Assembly: GCA_033675545.1 (NCBI GenBank)
Contig: JAWDGP010005301.1
Location: 1,457,501-1,521,500 of the forward strand
Reading direction: 5' to 3'
From: Elysia crispata
Taxonomy: Eukaryota; Mollusca; Gastropoda; Plakobranchidae
Length of the DNA stretch: 64,000 bases
Both the position numbers and the translations under genes were made by a program. Position 1 is the stretch's first letter. Each line of letters begins with the position of its first letter. This document shows positions 1-13,168 of the stretch, piece after piece. The notes below the pieces were generated by a model that had not been told where the DNA came from, did not search any database, and saw only the letters and a list, made by a program, of their open reading frames with translations.

Positions 1-111
1 CGGAGAAAGATACAGAATAGAAGGGACAGCACATGAATATACACAAGCATACAGAAATACAAGAAAGAAACTGGACAGAGGAAGAGGGGAGAGAAAGACA
101 GGGGAGTAAGG

Positions 112-115
<4 letters not shown>

Positions 116-174
<59 letters not shown>
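116..174. repeat. (GA)n microsatellite
   Basis: Near-perfect AG dinucleotide tract, followed by a run of G. The reading frame across it is an artefact of the repeat. Confidence 0.95.
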
Positions 175-186
<12 letters not shown>

Positions 187-248
187 GGGGGGAGAGAAGG
201 GAGATAAACGAGTCAGAGAGAAAGGCAGACAGAGAATCAGAAGAATAA

Positions 249-2013
249 ACTGTTCATTGGCAGATAGACGTAGAAAGAGGCAGATTGGCATTTAAAAAAA
301 AGGCAAGGTGAGAGAGGCGGGAAAAGAATTTAAGCTATAACGTTAACGTTAAGAGGTATAGAATTGATGCATAATTATATTCGAAACAAGATCTACATGA
401 TTCCCTCAGTTTTTTTTTACATGCTAAACACAAAGCATGTGTATCCAAATTGTCGAAATAGATAGTTAAAAATAATTGTATGTTCATTAAATTAAATTGG
501 TTTCAATTATTTTAGAACAAAACAAAAACAAAAGCTTTATATGCAGTGGTTGTCCTCTCTAATAGTCGCAACTTAGTCCAATCTTTGATTCATAATTAAC
601 ATTTTGTCACTAATCAGCTGTGGCTGATTGGCAACTAAAATTTACTTTGTATCCCTTTCAGTAAAATGCTTTTACCATATTAAAAAAAGAAAAGCTTTGG
701 AAACCGTTCCACATGTGAAGTGTCTTCCGAGGAAAAGCAATATTCTAGACAGATCTTAGATATAATTATTTCATTTTACTTTACTACATAACAGAATTTT
801 GGGTGAAAGCGGGATCAACTGAAAAAAGGCAATATTTTTCCTTCAAAATTTTTTATGAATAAAGTAAAGTTTAAACGGTATGGCTGACATTACCATTGAA
901 TTGTCGAATAATACCAAGGAAAATATGTATAAAGACTGCATTTAATGTTTTAATGTTGCTCCATCCAACATGTTTGTGCATGCAGTAGTGAAAATTAAAA
1001 AAAAAAGTTTCCCCTATGAATGTAAACAGCAAACCTGCATTCAAATAGTGTTATTTGTGGATGAAAGATAGCTTTTCATGTAAGTTTCAACCTTTAATGA
1101 AGATAAAAAAAAAAAAGGACTGCAAGAGAAGATAATCTGCATGGCTCAACGAAATGAATAGTGTGGAAGACTTCTCGAGAAATTAAAATGGTAAAGTTAT
1201 GTTAAAATCTCTACAACCCAAAATTTCGATCTGTTTTCTACAATACGAAAATTATTAAAGCATGGAAATTTCCTTTCACGACAGGTGGTAAACTAAAGAG
1301 TTAGTCACCGCTGCAAGCGCTCAGAGCGACTTTTGTATTAGTTATCCATTTTAACTTTCAGCATTTGTTTTCTTTGTGCTCTTTTCCTATTCATCTCTTT
1401 GGCGGGTAATAAATAGAATCATTATGACTCGTCTTTAAATCAATGCTTTTGTATTTCCGGTTGCTTTTAAGGTCAAAATACAAAAAAGATCGCTCAATTT
1501 CTAAATTAAAAAAAAAAAAGTTTTCGAAGCGGAATTAAAGCGATATACCAAACAATTTTGTGAGCTAAACAAATTGATCAGTAGCCTCTTATATTCTGGC
1601 GGAACTATTGCCCAAAGCAATACAGATACTGGCACTCTCAAACACCTTAATCATTCCCCTGGTCCTTCTCTCCTTTACAGTTTATATGAAACCTGAAGGC
1701 TGCGACGATGCCATATGCTTCCTCATTCCCGAGAAAAAAATCTTAGGCGTAGGAGGCGATACGATTTTTTAATCAAGAGGAAGATTATTGATTCAACGAG
1801 AAAGGTCTAAAAAATTTTCGCATGTTCAACAGAACTCAATAAAGAAAGTAATTTTTATCACCTTTTATGTAATTTTTTGTATGTTTTATGCAGGCCGAAA
1901 TGTCAAAATAAGCGTTTCTGAGGAAACCTGTAACTCTAAAAATGCTTCACTGATAAAGACTGCAACTGCAACAAGTCATATTATTATCCAGAATTGATAG
2001 TCAAAAAACTTTT
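249..2013. other. Gene-poor AT-rich stretch
   Basis: No exon-like segment with good splice signals and a recognisable product. Short A and T runs only. Confidence 0.5.
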
Positions 2014-3457
2014 TCTTCTTCTTCTTCTTCTTCTTCTTCTTCTTCTTCTTCTTCTTCTTCTTCTTCTTCTTCTTCTTCTTCTTCTTCTTCTTCTTCTTCT
2101 TCTTCTTCTTCTTCTTCTTCTTCTTCTTCTTCTTCTTCTTCTTCTTCTTCTTCTTCTTCTTCTTCTTCTTCTTCTTCTTCTTCTTCTTCTTCTTCTTCTT
2201 CTTCTTCTTCTTCTTCTTCTTCTTCTTCTTCTTCTTCTTCTTCTTCTTCTTCTTCTTCTTCTTCTTCTTCTTCTTCTTCTTCTTCTTCTTCTTCTTCTTC
2301 TTCTTCTTCTTCTTCTTCTTCTTCTTCTTCTTCTTCTTCTTCTTCTTCTTCTTCTTCTTCTTCTTCTTCTTCTTCTTCTTCTTCTTCTTCTTCTTCTTCT
2401 TCTTCTTCTTCTTCTTCTTCTTCTTCTTCTTCTTCTTCTTCTTCTTCTTCTTCTTCTTCTTCTTCTTCTTCTTCTTCTTCTTCTTCTTCTTCTTCTTCTT
2501 CTTCTTCTTCTTCTTCTTCTTCTTCTTCTTCTTCTTCTTCTTCTTCTTCTTCTTCTTCTTCTTCTTCTTCTTCTTCTTCTTCTTCTTCTTCTTCTTCTTC
2601 TTCTTCTTCTTCTTCTTCTTCTTCTTCTTCTTCTTCTTCTTCTTCTTCTTCTTCTTCTTCTTCTTCTTCTTCTTCTTCTTCTTCTTCTTCTTCTTCTTCT
2701 TCTTCTTCTTCTTCTTCTTCTTCTTCTTCTTCTTCTTCTTCTTCTTCTTCTTCTTCTTCTTCTTCTTCTTCTTCTTCTTCTTCTTCTTCTTCTTCTTCTT
2801 CTTCTTCTTCTTCTTCTTCTTCTTCTTCTTCTTCTTCTTCTTCTTCTTCTTCTTCTTCTTCTTCTTCTTCTTCTTCTTCTTCTTCTTCTTCTTCTTCTTC
2901 TTCTTCTTCTTCTTCTTCTTCTTCTTCTTCTTCTTCTTCTTCTTCTTCTTCTTCTTCTTCTTCTTCTTCTTCTTCTTCTTCTTCTTCTTCTTCTTCTTCT
3001 TCTTCTTCTTCTTCTTCTTCTTCTTCTTCTTCTTCTTCTTCTTCTTCTTCTTCTTCTTCTTCTTCTTCTTCTTCTTTCTTCTTCTTCTTCTTCTTCTTCT
3101 TCTTCTTCTTCTTCTTCTTCTTCTTCTTCTTCTTCTTCTTCTTCTTCTTCTTCTTCTTCTTCTTCTTTTTCTTCTTCTTCTTCTTCTTCTTCTTCTTCTT
3201 CTTCTTCTTCTTCTTCTTCTTCTTCTTCTTCTTCTTCTTCTTCTTCTTCTTCTTCTTCTTCTTCTTCTTCTTCTTCTTCTTCTTCTTCTTCTTCTTCTTC
3301 TTCTTCTTCTTCTTCTTCTTCTTCTTCTTCTTCTTCTTCTTCTTCTTCTTCTTCTTCTTCTTCTTCTTCTTCTTCTTCTTCTTCTTCTTCTTCTTCTTCT
3401 TCTTCTTCTTCTTCTTCTTCTTCTTCTTCTTCTTCTTCTTCTTCTTGTTCTTCTTCT

Positions 3458-3489
<32 letters not shown>

Positions 3490-3697
3490 TTCTTCTTCTT
3501 CTTCTTCTTCTTCTTCTTCTTCTTCTTCTTCTTCTTCTTCTTCTTCTTCTTCTTCTTCTTCTTCTTCTTCTTCTTCTTCTTCTTCTTCTTCATCTTCTCC
3601 TTCTTCTTCTTCTTCTTCTTCTTCTTCTTCTTCTTCTTCTTCTTCTTCTTCTTCTTCTTCTTCTTCTTCTTCTTCTTCTTCTTCTTCTTCTTCTTCT
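2014..3697. repeat. (CTT)n / (GAA)n trinucleotide array of about 1.7 kb
   Basis: About 560 CTT units. The first part (to about 3073) is uninterrupted; later interruptions are an extra T near 3075, TTTTT near 3167, G at 3447, C near 3466 and a CAT/CTCC cluster near 3591-3600. It ends in T-rich sequence. All long open frames here (Leu, Ser, Phe, Glu, Lys or Arg homopolymers) are repeat artefacts. Confidence 0.98.
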
Positions 3698-3731
3698 TTG
3701 GTGTTTTTTTTTTTTTTTTTGTTTTTTTTTT

Positions 3732-6700
3732 GTGCGAAGAGAGAGTGCGGAAGGAATGGAAAAAACTTAGTTAAGAGCGAAGAAAGAGAGAAAAGCAAAG
3801 TCAAATACCAGAGAAAAAGACGGAGACGGATGGAGATAACGATAAATTGCAAGTTAAATTATATGAATATGATGTGACTCAAACAACTTATTCGGGAGGA
3901 AATTTTAAATGTCAATTAAAAATTATGCTTCTTGGAGGAGCACGCTAGCGCACACCCACAGGCGCGTCATCCCATTGCAGCCACTGTACGACAGCACTTA
4001 TTATTTTCGTTATTTTTTTTTTAATAAATCGAAAGTAGATCGTCATGGGTAAAAATAGAGCTCATCATAACAAAACGGAACGATTTTGTACTGACTTGTT
4101 TGTTAGTAGAGAGCTCAATTCGTTTGAACGTCTAACCGAGGCATTAGTAGGCCTATTTTAAAACATATAATAAAGGAATATATAAAGTAATCATATTTGA
4201 AGAATTCTAAATGATAGTCACCCTGTCCATGAGTGTTGGGTCTTACTTATATGCCCATTGATAGTATTAAATAATAAATGCTCTAGTACCGTAGACAAAC
4301 CAGAGATATTGACCATAAAGCAGAGTATGAAATATGAAAATTTCGCGCCATAAGCAAAGTTTTAGAATTGAGATGTGTCGATGAATGCATGTTTCTTAGA
4401 TCTGTGAAAATTGCCAGCGCAAGGAGGGAAAAATCTGCCATTTAAAAAATAAATGCACATGTACTTGTTTGCTATCTAAACTATGAACACATTATACAAA
4501 AACTCTCAAGAAAGGAATAAAAGGCTAAACGAGGTCCTATCTTTTTGAATAAAATCAAATTGCAATGCATCAGTAATTCAGTATTATATAATATTTCATA
4601 TTACAACAACACTATGTTCGGATTTTTGTTTTTTGTTTTTCGAAGATCATACAACTATATAGACAAAATTAGACGAACTAATTAAAATGAGCATGTCTTC
4701 AAAGTGGGACTTAAATGCACTCTTTAAAAAATCAATACGTCGGGATCGGAATAAGCAAGAGTTGACGTTCACCATTATATAAATACTGCGGAAAGAAAAG
4801 CAAAATGATATGGCTCAGAGGGATTTACATTAAAGCAAGGGTAATCCTTATGTGAGTTAATTGTAACTGTACGTGAACTGTACGTGCCTGCCATGCAACT
4901 AGTAATCAAATATGGCTTGCTGTAACTAGTAAGCCCAACTGAAAAGTAGAACAACAAAATTGTATGCTAGTAAAAGAAAACCATTCACTTGTACTACAAA
5001 CAGTTCTGGTACGAAGCACAGTTTTAAAAAAGCGAAAAAAGGTTTAGTGCAGCTCCAAAATGTACAAAACAAAGAAACTTTCGCTTTTATGCCTTTAAAA
5101 ACACAAGAACAAAATCAAGAAATAATACAAGAATATTTATATGCAGATGCCGAGAAATACATCTAGTTCTATAAAAAAAAATTTTAAAAGGAGATATATG
5201 TAGAACTACCAATCAGGTGTGGGATAAAGGTACATAACCCACACAGGAATAATCAAACATGCGAAAATATGCACAGAAAATGAATTAAAAAAAAAAAAAA
5301 TGAAGCATGAGTAAGATGGGATGCAACAAGGAAAAAAATTGAATACTTGAATGACTGAATTATTAAAAAGAAATAAGTAAAGAAGTAAAAAAAAAAATAA
5401 TCATTAAAAAAAACAAAAGTTTAAATAGATAAGAACCTGAGAAAAAAAAAAAAGAAAGAAATCGGAGATCGAAAGAATGAAATCAGAAGAGAAAGAGGGA
5501 GATAGGAGGGAGGGGAAGGGGCAGCCAGATGCACAGACAGATAAAAAATAAAGGACAATACACAGATAGGTGGAAGAAGAATCGCGTCAACCCCTATATC
5601 AACTAAAAATTTAAAATTATTAGACCCTGGGCTAGGTTATCTATCTTAATAACTACAACATGATCAATAACTTTAGATTCCCAAGAACATCGTGTAGGTA
5701 CATCTTGACCTGGTACAGACATAATTATCTCAAAGGCTATTTCTGTATCTTGTACATGTGATAATATCCTGTGCGGCTATCTCTATACCTTATACTTATA
5801 ATACATATCCTCTACCTGAAATAGGTATTTTGGTTACAATAAGCCACCGTTGAAAAGAATACCGGGGTACGTATAAAAAAAAAAAGGAAACGCTTAAATT
5901 ATACGTTTTATGGCATCTTGGAAAAGAAAATCGTCGAGAAGATCACTGAACAAAGTATTGATGAAATACATAAGACCTAAAGGAAGAAGAGGCCGGTGGA
6001 TCTTCGAGGGTTCAGCTTGCTGTTGATGTTATCTTGACACAAACCCACACAGACACACATGATTATATATTTATTCGCAAAACGTTCACCGCACAACTCG
6101 CCACCCCAACAGAAAAATAAATTATTTTGGTCGCCTTGGCTAAAGTGAACATTGGTATCACTACCATCATTATCGCCGACAAGATCACTGCCATTATATT
6201 AATTTTATAACCACCACAGATTTTTTTTTTAATCACTGGGTCTGTTTAGCTTCTCTCCAGTGTACCATTCTCTGATCTGCAACAAGTCCTGATGATTATT
6301 CTTGAGATCAATTCAAGGCATTGGTGGTGATTTGGGGACCTTTTTTTCATAATCAACCCAGCCCTGAAAGGAGGATGCTCAGAGATCTGAGATTAAAGTT
6401 GAAATGTGAGCTAGGCCTAGCACCATACACGTACGCATGTTGTCTGTCCTCTGGGATTCAGCACTTGTAACAGAAACACGTCATCTTTCTAAACAAATAA
6501 AAAGCTCACGCCGAAACGAAACGAAAACCACGTCCCCTCATTCTGCACTGTTCAGTCTTTAACTTAGCCCCTGTATTTTGACTGCAGGATCCTTTCCAGG
6601 CCAGCTTGGACGCACCGCGTATGTTGGACGGAGGATCGGGCTTTATTATTTAAAAAAAAAATTATTGGAATCTCAAATTACCTCTGGCAACGTGACGCGA

Positions 6701-8659
6701 TATTAGATCTAGATTATTACAGATTTAGATACCTCGGGCGCTTTTTTTGTTTGTCACCCCAGGGTCGCTTACTATGAAGACTGTCATAGATATGAAACTA
6801 ATAAATCTCTATTTATCGGTTGTAATTTTCTAATTCTGTCGGGTCTGATAGTTAGGCCAATGAATAAGCATTTATACTTTTTAAAATATTGCTTGTTGAG
6901 ACATTGAGATTTAACTGCTGTGGTAGTACAAAGTTGCAGTGGATTCCAAGATAGCAGATTTAGAAGACATCTATATAAAATATTACATCTAGGTGAACGA
7001 GCCAAGGGTAACTAACGAAAAAACACCAAACCTTGATTATTCGATTAATTTTCGTGTAACTGCAAGACAGAGACATTTTAGTAAAAGATCTATTCAAGAT
7101 TAGGAGACCAAAATCTCTACTTGTCTACCCCCTACGAGCTGAATCTCAGCGTTGGCATCCCTATAGAGATGGAAAGTTTTAAGATCTTCGTCGAGAATTT
7201 AGGTTCCAATTTGAGATCGAAGTTTCATTACGTACAAATGGACTAGATCTAGATTGAATCTAGATCTTTACAGCATTTTATAACCTCAAGAGATCTAGAT
7301 CTATATGACCCTTGGGCTTCTCCAGCTGATCTCAAATCTATATCTATTTCAAATTATAAATGGAACATTGTTGACATTCAGATTTAAGTTAGGGACTCCT
7401 TACACAGTGCGGTCTTGGCTCTTGTATTCATGACAGTCATATTGGATACAATAATTGAAAAAAAAGCAAAACTAATTCAGTCTTGAATAACACTTCCTTA
7501 TTTCCTTTAAAACATTTATTTTTTACTCATGATTTTTATTCCATTAATTGATAGAGTAATTGAGACTAGAGTATAATTATCCGGTTGCCCCTAGTTTTCA
7601 ATTATGTGAAGAAAAAGAGTGGGGATCGCACTGGCAAATGAGTGTGTAACACCTCTTCTTGTTGCAGTGGAACCCACTGGTAGTCAGATATGGAATAGAG
7701 ACATCCTGTAGAAGGAAAAGAGGAAAAATTTCTCTTTTGGTCTCTGCAGTCCAAGAAACCAGCATCCTTCTAGGTATTCACACCTAAATCTTGATCTTAT
7801 CTGATTGGATTCCTACATGTGCAATATTTATAAGCCCTTCTACTGATCTTAGCTATTGTTGTGTTCAAAGGTTTTTTATGTATTAGAAGTAGCTACTGTA
7901 GCAGCAGCAATAAAAAATAGAAGTACAGAAGAGATCTATCTCCAGAGAAGAGGAAATTTATGGCCCTGCTGTAAAGTGTAGAAGGATATATATATATAGG
8001 CCTATGTGTATGGCCTCTCTACACAGCTATTGCAAGACTGCAAAGAGGTAGCAGTGAGCATGCCTGACATTATTGGACTTTAACATCCACCCCCAAGGCT
8101 ATTCATGAGTCATGTATGATGTCATACTAGAATAAAAAAAAAAAGACAAGCAATTTTCTCTTAAGTATCACAATCATTTTTTTGGGTGCATGATCAGTGA
8201 AGATTTATAATACGGCAGTACTTAGTAGCATCCCAAGAGGTTTTGTTACTCTCATACCCATCTTTGATTCAAGTGAATTAAACTTAATTTAAATATTCTC
8301 CCATGATCCAGCTATAGGGGGAGAGAATGATGGATCAATCAGAGACATTTGGATGATGACTTGAAATGCCTAACACACTACAAGATCGGCTGAATAATTT
8401 GGAAATGGACTACCCATATGTGGCAAAATATTTACCATCGAAAGAGGGATGAAAATCCACTGTGCTGAAATGGGTTGTTGAATGCTTCCTCAAATCAACA
8501 ACAGCACAATGCTCAGGAAGGTATTACATAGGAAGACCAAAGCATAATTCAAAACCACAGTGAGAGGAGTCAGACGAAGAGTTCTGACAGCTCAGCGAAA
8601 TTGGCAAGAGCAAAAGAATAATGGGAAGCTCTGGATAGCATATAAGTCCTACAACTGGA
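3732..8659. other. Gene-poor stretch with TAGATC-rich patches
   Basis: The longest frames are about 60-73 residues and resemble nothing I know. Patches of TAGATCTAGAT-like sequence occur at about 6703-6730 and 7240-7310. Confidence 0.5.
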
Positions 8660-10660
8660 CAAGCTCATTTGAAAGAGCACTCTGATCTGGTGCACACACT
8701 TACTACTTTCAGTGACATAATTGACCAAAACATGTCTATATATATACCTATTGATCTTGATGACTATTTCAACGGTTTCTGGATGAGGTTCTCCACTAAT
8801 AGCTACACTACTTACTGGATCAACTTGGAAATTGCAATTACCATGGGCTGTAAAATATCCCTAATTCTGTTTGTCATGGCTATATAAGTCATCTTGAAAG
8901 CAGCAGAAGGAAGTGCATTCAATGTGTGATGCCTACAGTTCATGCTGATCCCGAAGCTCCTCTTGCCACTCCTGGTTTAAGGGATCTGCTCAACTACAGC
9001 AGACATGCCTACCGTTCCGAAAAATCGCAATAAAAATAAATATGTTCAGCTGTTCAGACTTACCCAATCACGTTTTGAATTTCCGTTCAAGTGGTGCTAC
9101 ATCTGTTGACAATAACCCATTCATCAGCGCACTATGAACGAATGGTTTCTCTAGTGAGAAAAAATCAGACTGAGTTCCGATCTAGACTGGAAAATAATAC
9201 TTTGGAGGCTCTCCTGATGGCTAATTCCAGTCCTGGAAATGCTGGAGATCGGGATTATTTCAAGGAAAAGCTTTCAGAGCTTAAATCAGTCTTTTACAAA
9301 TCCCTGAAGAACCGAGCAGCAGCCAGTTCTTTGTACATACTTGATACTTTGTCCATTGAAGCTGGAAGTGAAGTAAGTGGAAATGTTCTTCTTTTTTTTG
9401 TTTCAGGTTCCTCTTTTTTATGTATGCTGTTCCTCTTTTATGTCATTAGGGGTGGCCATGTCTGTTACAGTGGAGGCAATAGTGGCCATTAAGATCAATA
9501 ATTTCACCATTAGGTAATTAGGGGTACCTCCAGGTCTCACTGATATGGCAATGTAGTGCCGTAAAGCAAAGCTAAAGCTCCCGCTAAAATCCGTCTTGGA
9601 AGATAATAAAATTGGCAAAGTCAGGTTACTGTCCATCTTAGAGGATTCCAAGGCCATGGTTATGAAGACAGTGTAACCAACCATAAAGATGGTTCAGAAA
9701 TGGCCGTAGCCGTAGACTAAGCCAAAGAATAACTTAAAATTAAAGAAATGATTGAGCAAACTCAAACTGACCTTAAAGGGCTGAGGTCATCTACATCAAA
9801 GTAATGGTCAAAGGCAAAGGGGAAAGAGACAAGTCACATGATTATCAATGAGATATGGCTGAATGAAGATTTCAAAAGAGTCCAGAGAGCAATCCAGCAA
9901 CTGCTACAGGGACAATGGACAAATTGGGATAATGCCCTGCAGAAATCCCTCACATGAAGTTATATCTGGCACATGGAGCTATTTTGGATCAGCTCTCTCA
10001 TCAGATCAGTGTATGATTTCCTGCCCTCCAACACAAGACTGGTAGGTTGGGGTAAAAAAGAGGACCCCACTTCTCTGCTATGACAAGGCAGAAAGATCAC
10101 ATAACATGTCTTTAGCTCTTGCAAAATCACCCTCTCACAGTAGCAATATACATGGAACTTGCCACAATCATGAACACTGCTCAAGGAGAGAATATCCTCC
10201 TGAAACCAAATCATTGATATTCACAAGAGAGGGAGGCACTTAGTCATGGCAGGTTGGTCAAGACAGCAAACCAGAGAAAATGCATATAGACAGATGCAAT
10301 GACTGGGACGTTTCACTTCAGCAGACCTTCCAGAATGGGACAGTCACCACAGTATAATCAAAGAAACAAAACTAAGGCATGATATCATGATCCATTCAAG
10401 TTCCACAAAACAACTGATCATGGTGGAGCTAACGATTTCATATAAAAGAATGAAAGAGGCCCACATCTACAAGGGAGAGAAATACTTGAAATAGACCAAA
10501 GAGCTAGGAGATATGGGCTACAAAGCTGTGCCCTTCTAACTAAAATCTCAATATCGGATATGTGGCAACAAAAGAATAAAAGTTGTAAAGCTAGTGGTTC
10601 CTGCTGGATCTGGAGCAGGAGAAATGAGAGACTTCATAAAAATTCAAAATGCTCCAACTA
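8660..10660 (+). pseudogene. Degraded LINE-like reverse transcriptase, interrupted
   Basis: Recognisable blocks appear in shifting frames with stops: YFNGFWMRFSTNSYTTYWIN and AITMGCKISLILFVMA (RT palm motif, normally AMGCxISPILFVMA) near 8780-8885; CLQFMLIPKLLLPLLV near 8930-8980; GVPPGLTDMAM then CRKAKLKLPLKS near 9515-9595; QGQWTNWDNA near 9900; IRSVYDFLPSNT near 10000; LIMVELTISYKRMKEAHIYK near 10415-10475. Order matches non-LTR reverse transcriptases common in marine invertebrates. About 100 residues with the YxDD region seem to be deleted between the second and third blocks, and a hAT fragment splits it at about 9.05-9.5 kb. Non-functional. Confidence 0.75.
9040..9490 (+). pseudogene. 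hAT transposase C-terminal dimerisation fragment
   Basis: An open stretch from 9091 encodes HYERMVSLVRKNQTEFRSRL then ENNTLEALLMAN, the pattern of the hAT C-terminal dimerisation domain (usually ERVFSLVRKNQTEFR...LxSLL). It is flanked on both sides by LINE-derived sequence, so it is a nested insertion or a rearrangement. Catalytic domains are absent. Confidence 0.6.
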
Positions 10661-10667
10661 TAGTGAG

Positions 10668-10740
10668 ACCAGTTGGCAAAGTGGTATAGTGCCTGGATTA
10701 GCAATCCAACCGAGATGAGGGTGTGGATTTGGATCTGGCG
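10668..10740 (+). repeat. Possible tRNA-derived SINE head
   Basis: TGGCAAAGTGG (10674-10684) matches the pol III A-box consensus; GGATTAGCAATCC looks like an anticodon arm; a weak B-box-like GTGGATTTGGATCT lies at 10723-10736. It follows directly on the LINE fossil. No intact cloverleaf. Confidence 0.3.
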
Positions 10741-13034
10741 CTGTGCAAAAAAAAGATAGCAGGGATACATTGGGGAGTCATGATCTGGGTGTGCCTGGGC
10801 CCCCTTAGAGTATCAGAAGTTAAGGGCCAAAACACTCTCTATAAGAAGGGTTTCTTCTCTAAAGACTCTCTATTATCTAGTTCCCTAATGAGTTTCTACC
10901 TACTTCAAATAGACAGTCACCCAAAATGAAGTTATATAGATAGATGAAATAACATTGAGATGTTTCGTCAGTACTGGTTATATCAGGCATGAGCTGACAG
11001 GGAGAAGCATATAAATGAAAAAATAAGTAGGTTGGTGTAGAGGAGGAGAAGAGAGGGTTAAAGGGGTAAGTGCATGAGGCAATGAAAGCATTACAATTTT
11101 TATTGTAGGGTAATGCCATGAAAGAGATGGAGAAGAAAGCTGGTTGTAAGGTTCCTGAAATTTGATTTTTACCTACCCTTGAAAAACTGGATCGTGATCT
11201 CAACAAAAATTTGGAAAATACACATTGTGTCCTTGGGTTGGATTTCATTGATTGCAATTTCCCATGTGATTGTGAACTTTTTTCCCACACCTTACTGAGT
11301 TTTGTCTAGAATTCTGGGCCCAGCGGCAGTGATAGAGCAGATTTGCTAATGACGAATAGGGGGATACGGCTCAGCATATAAGATTTAACGCAGATGATCC
11401 TCATGTCTTATTAAAGTCAAAGATTGAACTTAATGACAAATTAGGTACCTTTAATTCAATATGGCAGAAAATATTTCTAGATCCAAAAATAACATTTCGT
11501 TCCCTACAGAAACTATTCCTAGCTAAGTATATAATGCTTTTTTTTGAGACGTCACCATTCATTTGCTATCTGTTTAGCTGTATGATCAGTTAAACGTTCA
11601 AATGCAAACAATTTTTCTAAGTTATTGATCCAACATTGTACCCAAGGTACGACACCAAACATTTCCTTCGGGCTGTTGGCGTCAATTCAACAGCGGTTAG
11701 CATCGATACTTTAATCCTGGAAAATAGGAATAAACATAGTATGCAAATTCTATTACTAGATAAACTTCTAAAATTGCCTTTCTTGAAAATAACTGATCTT
11801 ATGAAGCATTGCTCATCTTCATTAAAACCAATTCAATAATAGCCTGATTCCAAAGAGAAAAAAAAGAGAGAGAGAAATCAGTATTCCTCTTTGATTCATC
11901 CAACTGACTTGTTAGATCTTATTTCTTTTTTCTAATTTTAATTGCATGCATTATAATTCTTGTTTAGTTAGGACAAGTCTTACTTTGTATGGTTAAATGG
12001 GAAGAATTTACTGGGTTAATTTCATGCAAGTGACAACTGTAAATGTGCCAGATTTTAAAACTTGCCTGTTTATATTACAAAATTTTGGCATTTTTCATTG
12101 TTAATGTGATAAAGTTATAAGATTAAGAGTCTACCCGGATTGAAATGACTCCCATGAAACATGGATCACAAAATTAATAATGAATGCCTTTAATGTGTTT
12201 ATAGGTTGTTTGTGAAGGGATACATCATATAGTGTGTGCAAAAGTAAAGGTCAAATGCATGCTTGTGGTGATTATATTAAAGACATGCTGTTCGTGATAA
12301 GTTAACTATGCTATCCCACCGCCTTTCTTTAGCCCCTATCAGTGTGGCTAGATCAAGTAATTATCAATGTTTTTTAATAAGATCTAATAGTTTTTATATA
12401 TACAAGTATCGTCATAACATTCAATTTGCTTCATTTGTGTGCTGATTCTGAAAACAATCCCAGCAAAGAAAAATGCAATAAAAAGATAAAATATAACAAA
12501 ATTTTAAACTTTAGTAGATGTAAAAGTAGAGACATTGGTTTTAGCTTTTACCAGGGTATTCATGCTCATATTTTGAGACGTGAGTGAGAGTCACTTATTC
12601 ACTCATGCAGTGTTGACATTTTGCTGTGATGGCTTAGCTCAAATTCTCTCAGATGATGAATTCTGGATGGTGGCTTTGTCAAGAAATTGTTTAGGCCCAT
12701 AAGCAGACGTGATATTACACCAATGCCGTAGCTTTTTCTCTCAGAGCTGCTTGCATTCCAGTAATAGACATTAATAAGCAGGGTTTGTCTAGTTTCTTTC
12801 AGTGCCTGTCTATTCTTCTCACCATTGTATAAAATTCAGTTTTGGAATGGGACTGGGAGTTAAAATTACTTGAAAATTATTTTATGTAGCACTTTGAAAG
12901 GCTAAATTTGGGAATAAAAGATTAATATCAAAATAAAGAGAATGTCATGGATCAAATAAGCTGGATTGTTTGAATAGATATACATGTAGATCATAGTTTT
13001 GTTTTAATTGAAAGTGTCAATTTTTACTCCTCAG
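10741..13034. other. Upstream region of the CNPY2-like gene
   Basis: No coding exon was recognised. A noncoding first exon and promoter of the canopy gene are expected somewhere upstream, but no distinct TATA or CpG-rich block marks them. Confidence 0.4.
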
Positions 13035-13168
13035 GGCTGTTTGTAGAAATTGGAGACAATCATTAATTAAATGCAGGATGCATCTACCTCTCATAGCATC
13101 TTTTTCAACACTTTTGCTCATATTGTCTGTTGTAGAGTCTTCTCAACAAAAGTACGATTTCTGTTCAG
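13035..13168 (+). CDS. CNPY2: CNPY2-like exon with start codon (signal peptide)
   Basis: An acceptor-like TTTTTACTCCTCAG ends at 13034, so this exon probably starts at 13035 with 43 nt of 5'UTR; coding begins at 13078. It encodes the signal peptide and the first half of the CxxC pair. The donor GTAGGT follows 13168 and splits a Val codon after its first base. An upstream noncoding first exon is implied but I could not place it. Confidence 0.8.

Noticed and set aside
1984..3877. Very long open frames of 530-627 residues on both strands
   Set aside because: They are poly-Leu/Ser/Glu/Lys/Arg readings of the CTT array; open in every frame because the repeat contains no stop.
10668..10740. Functional tRNA gene
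   Set aside because: The A box and an anticodon-like arm are present, but the B box is poor and no acceptor stem pairs.
10877..11290. 137-residue - strand frame
   Set aside because: Looked promising by length, but no recognisable domain and no splice support; could be chance or a mobile-element remnant.
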